Shown in pieces: positions 24,246 through 33,660 of a DNA stretch of 64,000 nt. The translations under genes and the position numbers were made by a program. Positions within the stretch are counted from its first letter, which is position 1. Every line of letters begins with the position of its first letter. The notes below the pieces were generated by a model. The model was given only the letters and a program-made list of their open reading frames with translations, searched no databases and was not told the DNA's origin. The stretch is from Cherax quadricarinatus (Eukaryota; Arthropoda; Malacostraca; Decapoda; Parastacidae): NCBI RefSeq assembly GCF_038502225.1, contig NC_091390.1:10830289-10894288 (forward strand). The letters are read 5' to 3'.

Positions 24246-24362
24246 CGCATAATGTGAAGACTGAAGAACTATTCAACAAATGAGGTAATCAGTCCCTCAG
24301 CCTTGGATTATGTGATGACCATCATAATCCACTTAATAAAGATACCTAGATATTGCACATGT

Positions 24363-24480
24363 ACTCACCTAATTGTATTCACTTAATTGTGGTTGCAGGG
24401 GTCGAGACTCAGCTCCTGGCCCCACCTCTTCAATGATCGCTACTAGGTCCTCTCCCTGCTCCATGAGTTTTATCATACAA
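24363..24480 (-). repeat. LINE C 3' end
   Basis: The minus strand reads CTCATGGAGCAGGGAGAGG, then GCTGAGTCTCGACCCCTGC and AATTAGGTGAGTAC. The same 3' end follows the ORF2 fragment at 55690-56010. Confidence 0.68.
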
Positions 24481-24835
24481 ACTTACATATCATACATACA
24501 TTATCATACATACGTACATATCATACATACATTATCATACATACGTACATATCATACATACATTATCATACATACATTATCATACATACGTACATATCAT
24601 ACATACATTATCATACATACGTACACATCATACATACATTATCATACATACATTATCATACATACGTACATATCATACATACATTATCATACATACGTAC
24701 ATATCATACATACATTATCATACATACGTACATATCATACATACATTATCATACATACGTACATATCATACATACATTATCATACATACATTATCATACA
24801 TACGTACATATCATACATACATTATCATACATACG
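24478..24835 (+). repeat. 31-bp minisatellite (CATA-rich)
   Basis: About 11 copies of a 31-bp unit with TCATACATACATTATC and CATACATACGTACATA, including shorter variants. The 178-aa frame of S, Y, I, H and T is an artefact. Confidence 0.9.
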
Positions 24836-25014
24836 TGTCTAATTCTTATCTCAGTATAATATGCTATTCGTACACAAGGGTTTTATTGCCTTCTCTGGGA
24901 TGGCACTGATGATATGGGTAATATTTAGCTTTCCAACGATGTCCCCTAACTCATCTTGGTGCAGTCAGAATCATATTATTGATGGTATAAAATGACGAGA
25001 AATGAATTTATAAG

Positions 25015-25472
25015 ACAAGTGTGCAACACTTGTCTTATCAATAAACCCATGTGCAACACCTGGGTGTCTTTACTGATGAATAAGACACATGTACAACACC
25101 TGGGAGTCTTTACTGGTGAGTAAGACACATGTGCAACACCTGGGTGTCTTTATTGATGAGTAAGACACATGTACAACACCTGGGTGTCTTTATTGATGAA
25201 TAAGACACATGTGCAACACCTGGGTGACTTTATTGATGAATAAGACACATGTACAACACCTGGGTGTCTTTATTGATGAATAAGACACATGTACAACACC
25301 TGGGTGTCTTTATTGATGAATAAGACACATGTACAACACCTGGGTGTCTTTATTGATGAATAAGACACATGTACAACGCCTGGGTGTCTTTATTGATGAA
25401 TAAGACACATGTACAACACCTGGGTGTCTTTATTGATGAATAAGACACATGTACAACACCTGGGTGTCTAAG
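25015..25472 (+). repeat. 40-bp minisatellite from a ribozyme repeat's 3' block
   Basis: About 11 copies of a 40-bp unit containing TAAGACACATGTACAACACC and TGGGTGTCTTTATTGATGAA. It is the inverse of the block that follows the hammerhead in the dispersed repeats (compare 29701-29740), so it is an internal segment of that element in tandem. A CR1 element is joined to its right end. Confidence 0.9.
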
Positions 25473-25638
25473 AACATAAGAACGAAGGAACACTGCAGAA
25501 GGCCTACTGGCCCATGCGAGGCAGGTCCAAGTCTCCTACCGGCTTAAGCCAATGCACCCAACCTAGTCAGGTCAGGTCACATTGACTTAAGGGAGGAACA
25601 CGGCAACCGACCTGTTAGCACAAGCTATCAGGTCTAAC

Positions 25639-28584
25639 TCACACCCACCCACATCTACTCATGTATTTATCCAACCTATTTTTAAAGCTACACAACGTTC
25701 TGGCCTCTATAACGGTACTTGGGAGTTTGTTCCACTCATCCACAACTCTATTACCAAACCAGTACTTTCCTATATCCTTCCTGAATCTGAATTTTTCCAA
25801 CTTAAAACCATTGCTGCGAGTCCTGTCTAGGCTAGATATTTTCAGCACACTATTTACATCCCCTTTATTTATTCCTGTCTTCCATTTATACACCTCAATC
25901 ATATCCCCCCTAATTCTACGTCTTTCTAGAGAGTGCAGTTTCAGGGCCCTTAGTCTATCCTCATAGGGAAGGTTTCTGATACATGGGATCATCTTTGTCA
26001 TCCTCCTTTGTACATTTTCCAGAGAATTTATATCCATTCTGTAATACGGTGACCAAAACTGTGCAGCATAATCTAAATGAGGCCTAACCAAGGATGTATA
26101 GAGTTGAAGAACAACCTGAGGACTCCTATTATTTATGCTTCTTGATATGAAGCCAAGGATTCTATTAGCTTTATTGCGAACACTTATGCACTGTTGTCTT
26201 GGTTTCAGATTACTGCTAACCAGAACTCCTAAATCTTTTTCGCAATCCGTAATATTAAGATCTACATTATTTAGTTTATATGTGGCATGGTTATTGTCCT
26301 GTCCAACATTTAGAACTTTGCATTTGTCTATATTAAACTGCATCTGCCACTTCTCCGACCACTGCATCAGTCTATTCAAATCTTCCTGGAGTGCTCGAAT
26401 GTCCTCGTCAGAATGAATTCGACGGCCTATTTTGGTGTCATCGGCAAACTTGCCGATGTCGCTCTTTATGCCCTCATCTATGTCGTTTATGTAGATTGTG
26501 AACAGCAGGGGGCCCAACACTGACCCCTGTGGAACACCGCTCGTGACGCTTCCCCACTCTGATTTCTCCCCATTTATGCAAACTCTCTGCTGCCTATTTG
26601 TCAACCATGCCTCTATCCAGGAAAAAATTTCTCCTCCTATTCCATGTGCTTTAATTTTCCTCAATAGTCTCTGATGTAGGACCCTGTCAAAAGCCTTACT
26701 GAAGTCCATATACACAATATCATATTCATTACCATGATCTACCTCCTCAAATACCTTAGTGAAAAAAGTTAATAAATTCGTAAGGCAGGAACGCCCCTTT
26801 GTAAAACCATGCTGAGATTCGTTGATTAATTTATGCTTTTCAAGATGGCTACGAACTGCCTCGGCAATTATTGATTCCATAAATTTTCCCACTATGGAGG
26901 TTAGGCTTATTGGTCTATAGTTCGAAGCTAAGGACCTGTCACCTGTTTTGAAAATAGGTATCACATTTGCCATTTTCCACTTATCTGGCACCATGCCAGT
27001 TTGTAGTGATATGTTGAAAAGATTAGCCAAAGGTGTGCTAAGCTCCTCTTTACATTCCTTTAGAACCCTTGCATACAGTTCATCAGGGCCTGGGGATTTG
27101 TTAGGTTTTAATTTATCTATTTGCCTAAGGACCATGTCACTTGTGACCCTAATAGTGCACAGTTTATTATCGTCCTGTTCTACATAATTTATCATTACTG
27201 GAATATCGCTGGTATCCTCCTGTGTAAAAACTGAGAGGAAGTATGTGTTAAAAATTCTACACATTTCCTTATCACTGTCAGTGAGCTGACCCGAGGAACT
27301 TTTGAGTGGGCCTATCTTGTCCCTGATCTTACTTCTGTATACCTGAAAGAATCCTTTTGGGTTAGTCTTCGATTCTTTTGCAACTTTAACCTCATAATCT
27401 CTTTTTGCTTTTCTAATTCCCTTTTTTATTTCTCTCTTTAACTGAATATATCGATTTCTTAATTGCCCCTCTCCTCTTTTGATTTGCCTATATATGCCTC
27501 TCTTTTGACCAATCAGATATTTTAATCTATTGTTCATCCATTTAGGATCATTTTTGTTTGATCTGATTTCCCTATTTGGAACATAATTTGACTGAGCAGC
27601 TAGAACTATGCCCTGGAAAGCATCATATCGGCAACCATCACCACCTACCTGACCCTTAGTCAGGTCATTCCAGTTCAGCCCACCTAAGTAATTTTTCAGT
27701 CCTATGAAATCAGCCAAGCGAAAGTCAGGGACGGAGACTTGATTGCCATTATTAGGGGAATTCCATGATATATTAAAACTGAGTGATTTGTGATCACTCT
27801 CCCCAAGCTCATCATTAACCTCAAGATTATTAATTAGTGTTTCCCTACTGGCAAGAACCAAGTCAAGGAGGTTATTTCCCCTAGTTGGCTCTGTCACAAA
27901 CTGTTTTAAAAAACAATCCTGGATCGTATCAAGAAAGTCACCCGACTCTAAATTTCCTGTCAAATTGCTCCAGTCAATCTGTCTATAGTTGAAATCTCCC
28001 ATTAGCACAACATTTTCGTATGTAGATGCCTTACGAATTTCGTCCCATAGAAGTTTACTGCACTCCCTATCAAGATTTGGGGCCCTGTAAATCACACCCA
28101 AAATTAGTTTTTCTCGGCCCTCGAGAAGCTGTAACCAAACAGATTCAGTGGCTGACGCTTCTAATTTAATATCTTGTCTAACACAACAATTTAAATTGTC
28201 TCTGACATACATCGCTACTCCACCACCTTTCCTGTTGACCCTGTCAGTGTGGAATAATTTATAGCCTTGTATGTGACATTCAGAGGGCATCTCTCTATCT
28301 TTCAGATTGAGCCAGGTCTCTGTTATAGCAATAATATCTATGTTTCCTGCACTTGCAATTAATCTTAGCTCATCTATCTTATTTCTAACACTCCTGCTAT
28401 TAGTATAGTAAACCTTAAGGGAGCTAGTCCCTTGCTGCCCTCTGCTGTCCCCCTTTGTTTGCTGACCTGTTCTATTGTCTTTATTTATAACTTCATGCTG
28501 AATGCCTTTTATACATTTACTGTTTCCAACCCTAGTGTTGCAACCTGCTTGTTTCCCACACACACCCATACCTCTATCTTCCAT
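25639..28584 (-). CDS. CR1 LINE ORF2: endonuclease-reverse transcriptase
   Basis: The 981-aa protein nicks chromosomal DNA and copies the element RNA there (target-primed reverse transcription). The N-terminal AP-endonuclease-like domain (about 55-275) shows TN (61-62), TETWL (Glu 89), MGDFN (195-199) and SDH (263-265), all expected active-site elements. The RT domain (about 480-780) shows NYRPISL (555-561), YMDFSKAF with catalytic Asp near 627, SGVPQGSVLGP (682-692) and FADDTK (713-718). A C-terminal VRPHLDYAAQFWSPY block and an RKDIGKYWFGNRVVDEWNKL end are typical of CR1. There is no RNase H, as expected. The ATG overlaps the ORF1 stop as TGATG, suggesting termination-reinitiation. Length and intact motifs suggest a recently active copy. 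Confidence 0.92.
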   Translation of the reverse strand: MEDRGMGVCGKQAGCNTRVGNSKCIKGIQHEVINKDNRTGQQTKGDSRGQQGTSSLKVYYTNSRSVRNKIDELRLIASAGNIDIIAITETWLNLKDREMPSECHIQGYKLFHTDRVNRKGGGVAMYVRDNLNCCVRQDIKLEASATESVWLQLLEGREKLILGVIYRAPNLDRECSKLLWDEIRKASTYENVVLMGDFNYRQIDWSNLTGNLESGDFLDTIQDCFLKQFVTEPTRGNNLLDLVLASRETLINNLEVNDELGESDHKSLSFNISWNSPNNGNQVSVPDFRLADFIGLKNYLGGLNWNDLTKGQVGGDGCRYDAFQGIVLAAQSNYVPNREIRSNKNDPKWMNNRLKYLIGQKRGIYRQIKRGEGQLRNRYIQLKREIKKGIRKAKRDYEVKVAKESKTNPKGFFQVYRSKIRDKIGPLKSSSGQLTDSDKEMCRIFNTYFLSVFTQEDTSDIPVMINYVEQDDNKLCTIRVTSDMVLRQIDKLKPNKSPGPDELYARVLKECKEELSTPLANLFNISLQTGMVPDKWKMANVIPIFKTGDRSLASNYRPISLTSIVGKFMESIIAEAVRSHLEKHKLINESQHGFTKGRSCLTNLLTFFTKVFEEVDHGNEYDIVYMDFSKAFDRVLHQRLLRKIKAHGIGGEIFSWIEAWLTNRQQRVCINGEKSEWGSVTSGVPQGSVLGPLLFTIYINDIDEGIKSDIGKFADDTKIGRRIHSDEDIRALQEDLNRLMQWSEKWQMQFNIDKCKVLNVGQDNNHATYKLNNVDLNITDCEKDLGVLVSSNLKPRQQCISVRNKANRILGFISRSINNRSPQVVLQLYTSLVRPHLDYAAQFWSPYYRMDINSLENVQRRMTKMIPCIRNLPYEDRLRALKLHSLERRRIRGDMIEVYKWKTGINKGDVNSVLKISSLDRTRSNGFKLEKFRFRKDIGKYWFGNRVVDEWNKLPSTVIEARTLCSFKNRLDKYMSRCGWV

Positions 28585-29510
28585 CAGTTTAAAATCATAG
28601 GCATTTCACCAATGGCCTTCTCAATCGAGTCTGCAAGTGCTACCACCCCTGACCCAGAGAGATGTACCCCATCCCTTGCATACATATCATGTTTGCCATA
28701 AAAGTTGTTCCAGTTGTCAATGAATGGGATTGCAAGTTCCTTGCAGTATCTGTCTAGCCAGCAATTTACACCAATTGCCCTAGACAACCATTCATTTCCT
28801 ACTCCCCTTCTAGGCAAGATGCTACATATGATTGGGATCCCTCCCTTAGACTTAATGAAATCTATAGCTGACCTGTACTTATCTAGCAGCTCTTCTCTCC
28901 TACCCTTCCCAATATCATTTCCACCAGCACTGAGACAGATAATGGGCTTGTTCCCATTACCTGACATGATATTATCCAGCCTGTTGACAATGTCCCCAAC
29001 ACCAGCTCCAGGGAAGCACACTCTATCTCTCATCTTCTTATTCCTATTACAAAAAGCACGGTCAATATATCTTACCTGAGAGTCACCAACCACAAGAATG
29101 CGCTTACCTTCATTAGCAGGGGCAGTAGTACCCTTACCTTCACTGGCCACTGAAGTACATTCATCCTGGAGAACAGAGAAGCGATTTCCTACCTTCAGAT
29201 CTTCACTCTTAACTTTCCTTATTCTGATGCGCCTCCCATTACTGTGAACAACTCGCCACTTGTAGCAGGTGCTGGGCTGCACCTCACTGCTGGTAGCCGT
29301 TGCTACCTCCCCAACTACAGCCTCCTTACAGCGAGAGACAGACTGCACCTCACTGCTAGAAGTCTCATTCCCCACAACTCCAGCCACCTCACACTCTCTC
29401 CCAGACCCATTGAGGTGGACCTTCAGCCTCCTAATCTCCTCCTGGAGAAGCAAGACCTCCTCCTTCAACTCTCCAACCTCAGTTTTTAAAACACTGCAGA
29501 AGCAAGCCAT
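28584..29510 (-). CDS. CR1 LINE ORF1: coiled-coil SGNH esterase-like protein
   Basis: A 308-aa protein. Residues 9-33 form a heptad-like coiled coil (VGELKEEVLLLQEEIRRLK) suited to self-assembly. Residues 137-300 form an SGNH-hydrolase-type domain: VVGDSQVR (GDS, Ser 144), GAGVGDI, SAGGND (block with Asn 198) and RDGVHLS with the Asp-x-x-His pair (280, 283). Esterase-type ORF1 proteins are known in CR1/L2 LINEs, where they bind RNA and may act on lipids. All catalytic blocks are kept. A fragment of a second copy is at 62935-63290. Confidence 0.88.
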   Translation of the reverse strand: MACFCSVLKTEVGELKEEVLLLQEEIRRLKVHLNGSGRECEVAGVVGNETSSSEVQSVSRCKEAVVGEVATATSSEVQPSTCYKWRVVHSNGRRIRIRKVKSEDLKVGNRFSVLQDECTSVASEGKGTTAPANEGKRILVVGDSQVRYIDRAFCNRNKKMRDRVCFPGAGVGDIVNRLDNIMSGNGNKPIICLSAGGNDIGKGRREELLDKYRSAIDFIKSKGGIPIICSILPRRGVGNEWLSRAIGVNCWLDRYCKELAIPFIDNWNNFYGKHDMYARDGVHLSGSGVVALADSIEKAIGEMPMILN

Positions 29511-29697
29511 GCTTTGTAACCGTCCACGCTAATCCCCAAAGCAGCTCAGGGTCTGTGACCTCACGTGACGACTGACCACTGACGACTGACGATTGACCAC
29601 TGACGACTGACGACTGACCACTGACCACGTCTACAGTCCAGTGCAGAGAACGGTGATCAGTAATTCACATAAACAGTTAGGTATGTATATTCCGAAA

Positions 29698-29857
29698 TAA
29701 ATTAGACACATGTGCAACTCTTAGGTATCTTTATTGAGGAAACGTTTCGCCACACAGTGGCGATGATGAAGCCACTGTGTGGCGAAACGTTTCCTCGATA
29801 AAGATACCTAAGAGTTGCACATGTGTCTAATTTATCAACATGTCGGTTCTCTGAACC
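29698..29857. ncRNA. Palindromic hammerhead repeat (family B1) with 3' hairpin
   Basis: Arms 29698-29761 and 29771-29834 are near-perfect inverted copies meeting in stem II. The plus arm has A-UGAUGA (C3 lost at the junction), stem II GCCAC-UGU-GUGGC, GAAAC-GUU and UCC. The minus arm lacks the core because the junction cuts it. Downstream, GGTTC-TCT-GAACC (29845-29857) is the family's 3' hairpin after TGTC. Each arm alone is incomplete. Confidence 0.65.
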
Positions 29858-29869
29858 ATTCATCTACAA

Positions 29870-30065
29870 ATATTCCGAAATGTATCGCCTACACAGTAGG
29901 CATATACAGTAGAATACAGAAGAAACAGCAGAAACAGAGATTGTCTTTACATCATTATTGCTTCTGCTGCCTCTGTATTCTACTGAAGGAGCCTACTGTG
30001 CAGGCGAAACGTTTAGGAATAGATACCTAACTATTTCACATGACATATCAACTTGTCGGTATTTT
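29870..30065. ncRNA. Degenerate hammerhead foldback, family A variant
   Basis: Plus strand: CUA-CUGAAGG-A-GCCU.., stem II GCCUAC/GCAGGC with one mismatch, GAAAC-GUU-UAG (29983-30020). Stem I CUA/UAG pairs, but A9 is G. The inverted left half (29880-29915) has further core changes. Upstream, an inverted pair CAGTAGAATACAG flanks a poorly conserved loop. Confidence 0.55.
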
Positions 30066-30079
30066 ATACCATTATGTTT

Positions 30080-31120
30080 AGAAAGAACAGTTCTGAAGTG
30101 AAGACCTCTGAAGGGAGGTTCCTTGATGCTGGTGAGGGGCTCTTGATCCAGGGAATTGGATCTGTGCTCCAGTTCCCTGAATTAAGCCTGAATACCTTCC
30201 ATACCACCCTACAGGCGCTGTATAATCCTACGGGTTTAGCGATTCCCCATGATTATATAATTGTACTCGAGAACCCACTGGCTTCCTCAGTAAATTATTA
30301 TTTAAAGTGTTTTATCTATATATTCTCACTAGGCAAGAGAGGTACACAGTCTCTGAGAGACTTGAAATAATGTCCTCTAATGATCCACTTACGAGGCCTG
30401 TTATTACATGGTTACTGGTGTATATATCACCCTTATAGTCTTTGTTTCTAGGTCTTTATTCCTTTTGGGGATATTCGTGAATGTTATTTTCAGAAATTAT
30501 AGCACTGATTGTGTACACAATTGTTTTCAATTATCTGCCGTTATAACAAGTGCATAAGATGTGTTTTGGTTACTACGGGAGACGGTGCTCTCCCGTCTCG
30601 GTATTGACCGCCTTATCCATGAGCATCTCATGGTGCGACACCCTATTTCTCTATGTGAGAGTTGTTAGGCAAGAACGACAGCTGTCGTTCTCGAAACCAT
30701 GATATTCAGCGCATTTCTCCTACACCCACTGAGCATCTGGGTTCCCATTCTCTATTTCTGATCAATCACAAGCCTTCCCTGAGTCGCTCCAGCTAAGTGG
30801 TGATGGCTTCTGCTCGCTTCCCTTTGGTTGAGAGACCAAAATGTAAACACTTCTAGCTTGGCGTCGCCGAGAGACGTTTTTTTCAACGAGTGACACTCAT
30901 GTACTCATTTGTGTTTCTAGTGTGTAAATGAATAGTTTAGGCATATTTTGATATATATATGAAGTCTGTGTGAAGCATAATGTGAGTGCACCATGCAAAG
31001 GAAAAAAGTGGAACAAAAAAAAAGACCGATAAATATCGTTCTTGCCTATTTAGGCCCAATTTTAATTTTCAGTAAATAAATATTTATAAAAAACATTTAA
31101 CGTATATATCAATTCTGTAG
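30080..31120. other. Unassigned region
   Basis: No gene identified. It contains CTACGGGTTTAGCGATTCCC (30229-30248), a motif also seen near 52146, and a perfect 18-bp palindrome GAACGACAGCTGTCGTTC at 30673-30690. The 105-aa frame at 30053 begins in a ribozyme-repeat tail and has no domain. Confidence 0.45.
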
Positions 31121-31424
31121 TAGTCTGGGTGTGTACAGAACGTTTTTATTGTCCTTCCAGATCGATGAGAAATTGTTTTACTTTGAGTCCTCCAAAGACA
31201 AGTCCAAATATCTCTGCGTTTTGGAGGAAACTGACTCAGATCCAGAGCCAGATAACATGGAATTGCTTGACAGTGGTGATGAGTACTTGCCACCGGATGC
31301 AGAGGTGTCAAGTGATGATGAGGAGGAAGGTAGACCATCCAAAAACCAAAATTCTCACGGGCCAGTGCCAGGCAAACTACTTAGATGCAAAATGTGCAGC
31401 ACAAACATAAGAACATAAGAACAT

Positions 31425-31609
31425 GTAAAGTAAAAGGACACAAGTGCAACTAATGTGACATTTATTGTGGCAACGTTTCGCTCTCCAGGAGCTTTATCAA
31501 GCCTTATAAAGCTCCTGGAGAGCGAAACGTCGCCACAATAAATGTCACATTAGTTGCACTTGTGTCCTTTTACTTTACATATTGTCGGTAATTCTACCAA
31601 CTTTATTAC
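31425..31609. mobile_element. Palindromic hammerhead element, family C, with target duplication
   Basis: A 185-bp element with arms of about 75 bp, flanked by the 13-bp direct repeat AACATAAGAACAT (31412-31424 and 31610-31622). Minus strand: GGC (31503-31501), UUGAUAA (31500-31494), one A, stem II GCUC-CUGGA-GAGC, GAAAC, GUU, GCC (31471-31469), all intact. The plus arm lacks one core base (UUAUAA). The 3' hairpin GGTA-ATTC-TACC is at 31587-31598. Confidence 0.8.
31469..31503 (-). ncRNA. Hammerhead ribozyme motif, U3-A8 type (family C)
   Basis: Stem I GGC/GCC, core UUGAUAA, unpaired A, stem II 4 bp, GAAA, helix III ACGU palindrome, cleavage predicted after the U preceding GCC. The usual C3-G8 core pair is replaced by U3-A8. 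Confidence 0.72.
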
Positions 31610-31757
31610 AACATAAGAACATAAGAAAGGAATTGAAAACAAACGTTCACATATTCCTTTGTATGGGCTCATTTACTTTATATTGAGACACACTATCCAC
31701 TCATAAGGAAAAAATATTTCAAAATTCGCAAGTTTCGTTTTTGTCTACCAAAGGGTT

Positions 31758-32290
31758 AAACTATACCACGGGTGGGGTTTGAACCCACGATCAGAGAGTT
31801 TCAAAACTCCAGACCGTAGTGTTAGCCACTGGACCAGCTAGCTACACTAAGATTCGTCCAACTAGGTATATTTCTACACCATAGGAAGGTTAGCATAGGC
31901 CACCACTGTGACCACAAATGCAAGTTTTAACAGACGAATCTCCAGCTAGCGTGGCCGTGACGAACTCTACCTCAAATCCCCTCAAAGCCGTCAACATGAC
32001 TCACGAAATCGTAATGACACGATTGCAAACAAACCATACCGTGAGTTATGTTGACGGCTTTGAGGGGACTTGAGCTAGAGTTCGTCACGGCCATGCTAGC
32101 TGGAGATTCGTCTGTTAAAACTTGCATTTGTGGTCACAGTGGTGCCTGTGCTAGCCTTCCTATGGTGTAGAAATATACCTAGTTGGACGAATCTTAGTGT
32201 AGCTAGCTGGTGCAGTGGCTAACACGACGGTTTGGAGTTTTGAGACTCTCTGACTGTGGGTTCAAACCCTACCCGTGGTATGGTTTATTT
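31758..32290. mobile_element. Long tRNA-like foldback (type T)
   Basis: Two arms of about 250 bp (31760-32008 and 32040-32285) are inverted copies with about 30 bp between them. Each outer end is a tRNA-like head with GGTTTGAACCC or GGGTTCAAACCC (B box) and an A-box-like GTGGCTAACAC. Inner parts carry GACGGCTTTGAGGGGA. The ends GTGTCATTACGATTTCGTGA recur at 45370-45390. Confidence 0.75.
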
Positions 32291-32653
32291 ACAATCGTGT
32301 CATTACGATTTCGTGAGTCTTCTTCGATTTGGCAGGATTTACGTTCAACGCCGCAGCTGCTCTACCACTCTTACCTTATCTTCCCTTCTTGTAGACGGCC
32401 CAGCCTTTGATTTACTATCACGTCTTGACTTTGTCAGCAAATGCTTTACTGTACGAACTTGGACACAGCCATAAGGGAGGTTGGTTTGGGAGGGCAGGTC
32501 CCTCTCAAACCCAGCCGTTCTCACTAGTAGAGGTCGAAGTTGGTGGTCTGTACCAAGATACCCTTGTGTTGCAGTGTCTGACAGAATGAACATTAAAATG
32601 GTATAAAATACCGACAGATTGTTAGGTAAGACACATATGCAACAGTCAGGTAT

Positions 32654-32710
32654 CTTTATTTCGAAACGTTTCGCCTACACAGTAGGCTTCTTCAGTCGAG
32701 TACAGAAAAG
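32654..32710 (-). ncRNA. Hammerhead ribozyme, family A, intact
   Basis: Minus strand: outer stem CUUU/AAAG, inner stem I UCGA/UCGA, core CUGAAGA (32695-32689), unpaired A, stem II GCCUAC-UGU-GUAGGC (6 bp), GAAA, helix III ACGU palindrome, then U at the cleavage site (between 32665 and 32664). Helix III of two pairs with no loop suggests that two molecules pair, as proposed for Penelope-type hammerheads. AATAAA overlaps the 3' side of stem I. Confidence 0.82.
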
Positions 32711-33054
32711 TTGATAGAAGCAGAAGATACTTGAAGACGATGTAATCAGTCCATCACCCTTAAAGTTTTGAGGTGGTCAGTCCCTCAGTCTGGAGAAGAG
32801 CATTGTTCCGTTGTCTGAAACAATATGAAGTTGAAGTGACAGGATGGAGCCTTTATATAGTGCCAGGAGGTGAGAAGGAGGTTGGTTTGGGAGGGCAGGT
32901 CCCTCTCAAACCCAGCCGTTCTCACTAGTAGAGGTCGAAGTTGGTGGTCTGTACCAAGATACCCTTGTGTTGCAGTGTCTGACAGAATGAACATTAAAAT
33001 GGTATAAAATACCGACAGATTGTTAGGTAAGACACATATGCAACAGTCAGGTAT

Positions 33055-33111
33055 CTTTATTTCGAAACGTTTCGCCTACACAGTAGGCTTCTTCAGTCGA
33101 GTACAGAAAAG
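33055..33111 (-). ncRNA. Hammerhead ribozyme, family A, intact (second copy)
   Basis: Same as 32654-32710, exactly 401 nt upstream in the transcript sense (core 33096-33090). The two sites would release a 401-nt RNA from a minus-strand transcript. Confidence 0.82.
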
Positions 33112-33252
33112 TTGATAGAAGCAGAAGATACTTGAAGACGATGTAATCAGTCCATCACCCTTAAAGTTTTGAGGTGGTCAGTCCCTCAGTCTGGAGAAGA
33201 GCATTGTTCCGTTGTCTGAAACAATATGAAGTTGAAGTGACAGGATGGAGCC

Positions 33253-33260
33253 TTTATATA
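33253..33260 (-). promoter_or_regulatory. TATA-like box of ribozyme unit
   Basis: TATATAAA on the minus strand (with G following), in the same place relative to the ribozyme as at 32852-32859 (minus), 33456-33463 and 33856-33863 (plus). The distance to the hammerhead core is about 160 nt. Promoter activity is inference. Confidence 0.45.
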
Positions 33261-33455
33261 GTGCCTGACTGTTGCATATGTGTCTTACCTAACAATCTGT
33301 CGGTATTTTATACCATTTTAATGTTCATTCTGTCAGACACTGCAACACAAGGGTATCTTGGTACAGACCACCAACTTCGACCTCTACTAGTGAGAACGGC
33401 TGGGTTTGAGAGGGACCTGCCCTCCCAAACCAACCTCCTTCTCACCTCCTGGCAC

Positions 33456-33463
33456 TATATAAA
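33456..33463 (+). promoter_or_regulatory. TATA-like box of ribozyme unit
   Basis: TATATAAA upstream of the plus-strand hammerhead at 33605-33660; repeated at 33856-33863 in the truncated last unit. TATA-like boxes at the same place occur in units at 36031 and 60755. Confidence 0.45.
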
Positions 33464-33604
33464 GGCTCCATCCTGTCACTTCAACTTCATATTGTTTCAG
33501 ACAACGGAACAATGCTCTTCTCCAGACTGAGGGACTGACCACCTCAAAACTTTAAGGGTGATGGACTGATTACATCGTCTTCAAGTATCTTCTGCTTCTA
33601 TCAA

Positions 33605-33660
33605 CTTTTCTGTACTCGACTGAAGAAGCCTACTGTGTAGGCGAAACGTTTCGAAATAAG
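33605..33660 (+). ncRNA. Hammerhead ribozyme, family A, intact core
   Basis: CUUU at 33605, stem I UCGA 33616-33619 with 33651-33654, core CUGAAGA 33620-33626, extra A 33627, stem II 33628-33633/33637-33642 (6 bp) with loop UGU, GAAA 33643-33646, helix III ACGU, cleavage after U33650. One A is lost from the following AATAAA (AATAAG). Confidence 0.82.

Larger units (their letters stand above)
25473..29660 (-). mobile_element. CR1-type LINE, near full length
   Basis: Minus-strand order: 5' UTR with GACGACTGACCACTGAC repeats (29640-29515), ORF1 (29510-28584), ORF2 (28584-25639), short 3' UTR, and a terminus of repeated TTCTTATG-type 8-mers (about 25490-25473) without poly(A), which is a CR1 hallmark. 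Both ORFs are uninterrupted. It is inserted next to the 40-bp array. Short pieces of the same 3' end lie at 36795, 52620 and 53341. This is the best preserved autonomous element in the window. Confidence 0.9.
31131..31759 (+). pseudogene. Probable piggyBac-like transposon remnant
   Basis: The frame at 31131-31410 has an acidic segment (EETDSDPEPDNMELLDSGDE, then EVSSDDEEEGRP) followed closely by RCKMCS, reminiscent of the acidic N-terminus and C-terminal cysteine-rich domain of piggyBac transposases with the catalytic part deleted. At 31750-31760 ACCAAAGGG is followed by TTAA, as at a piggyBac terminal repeat and its target site. A palindromic hammerhead element interrupts at 31425-31609. I did not find the other terminus. 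Confidence 0.42.

Noticed and set aside
22561..25472. Regular repeats that might suggest a CRISPR array
   Set aside because: Units are contiguous without unique spacers, and the DNA is eukaryotic.
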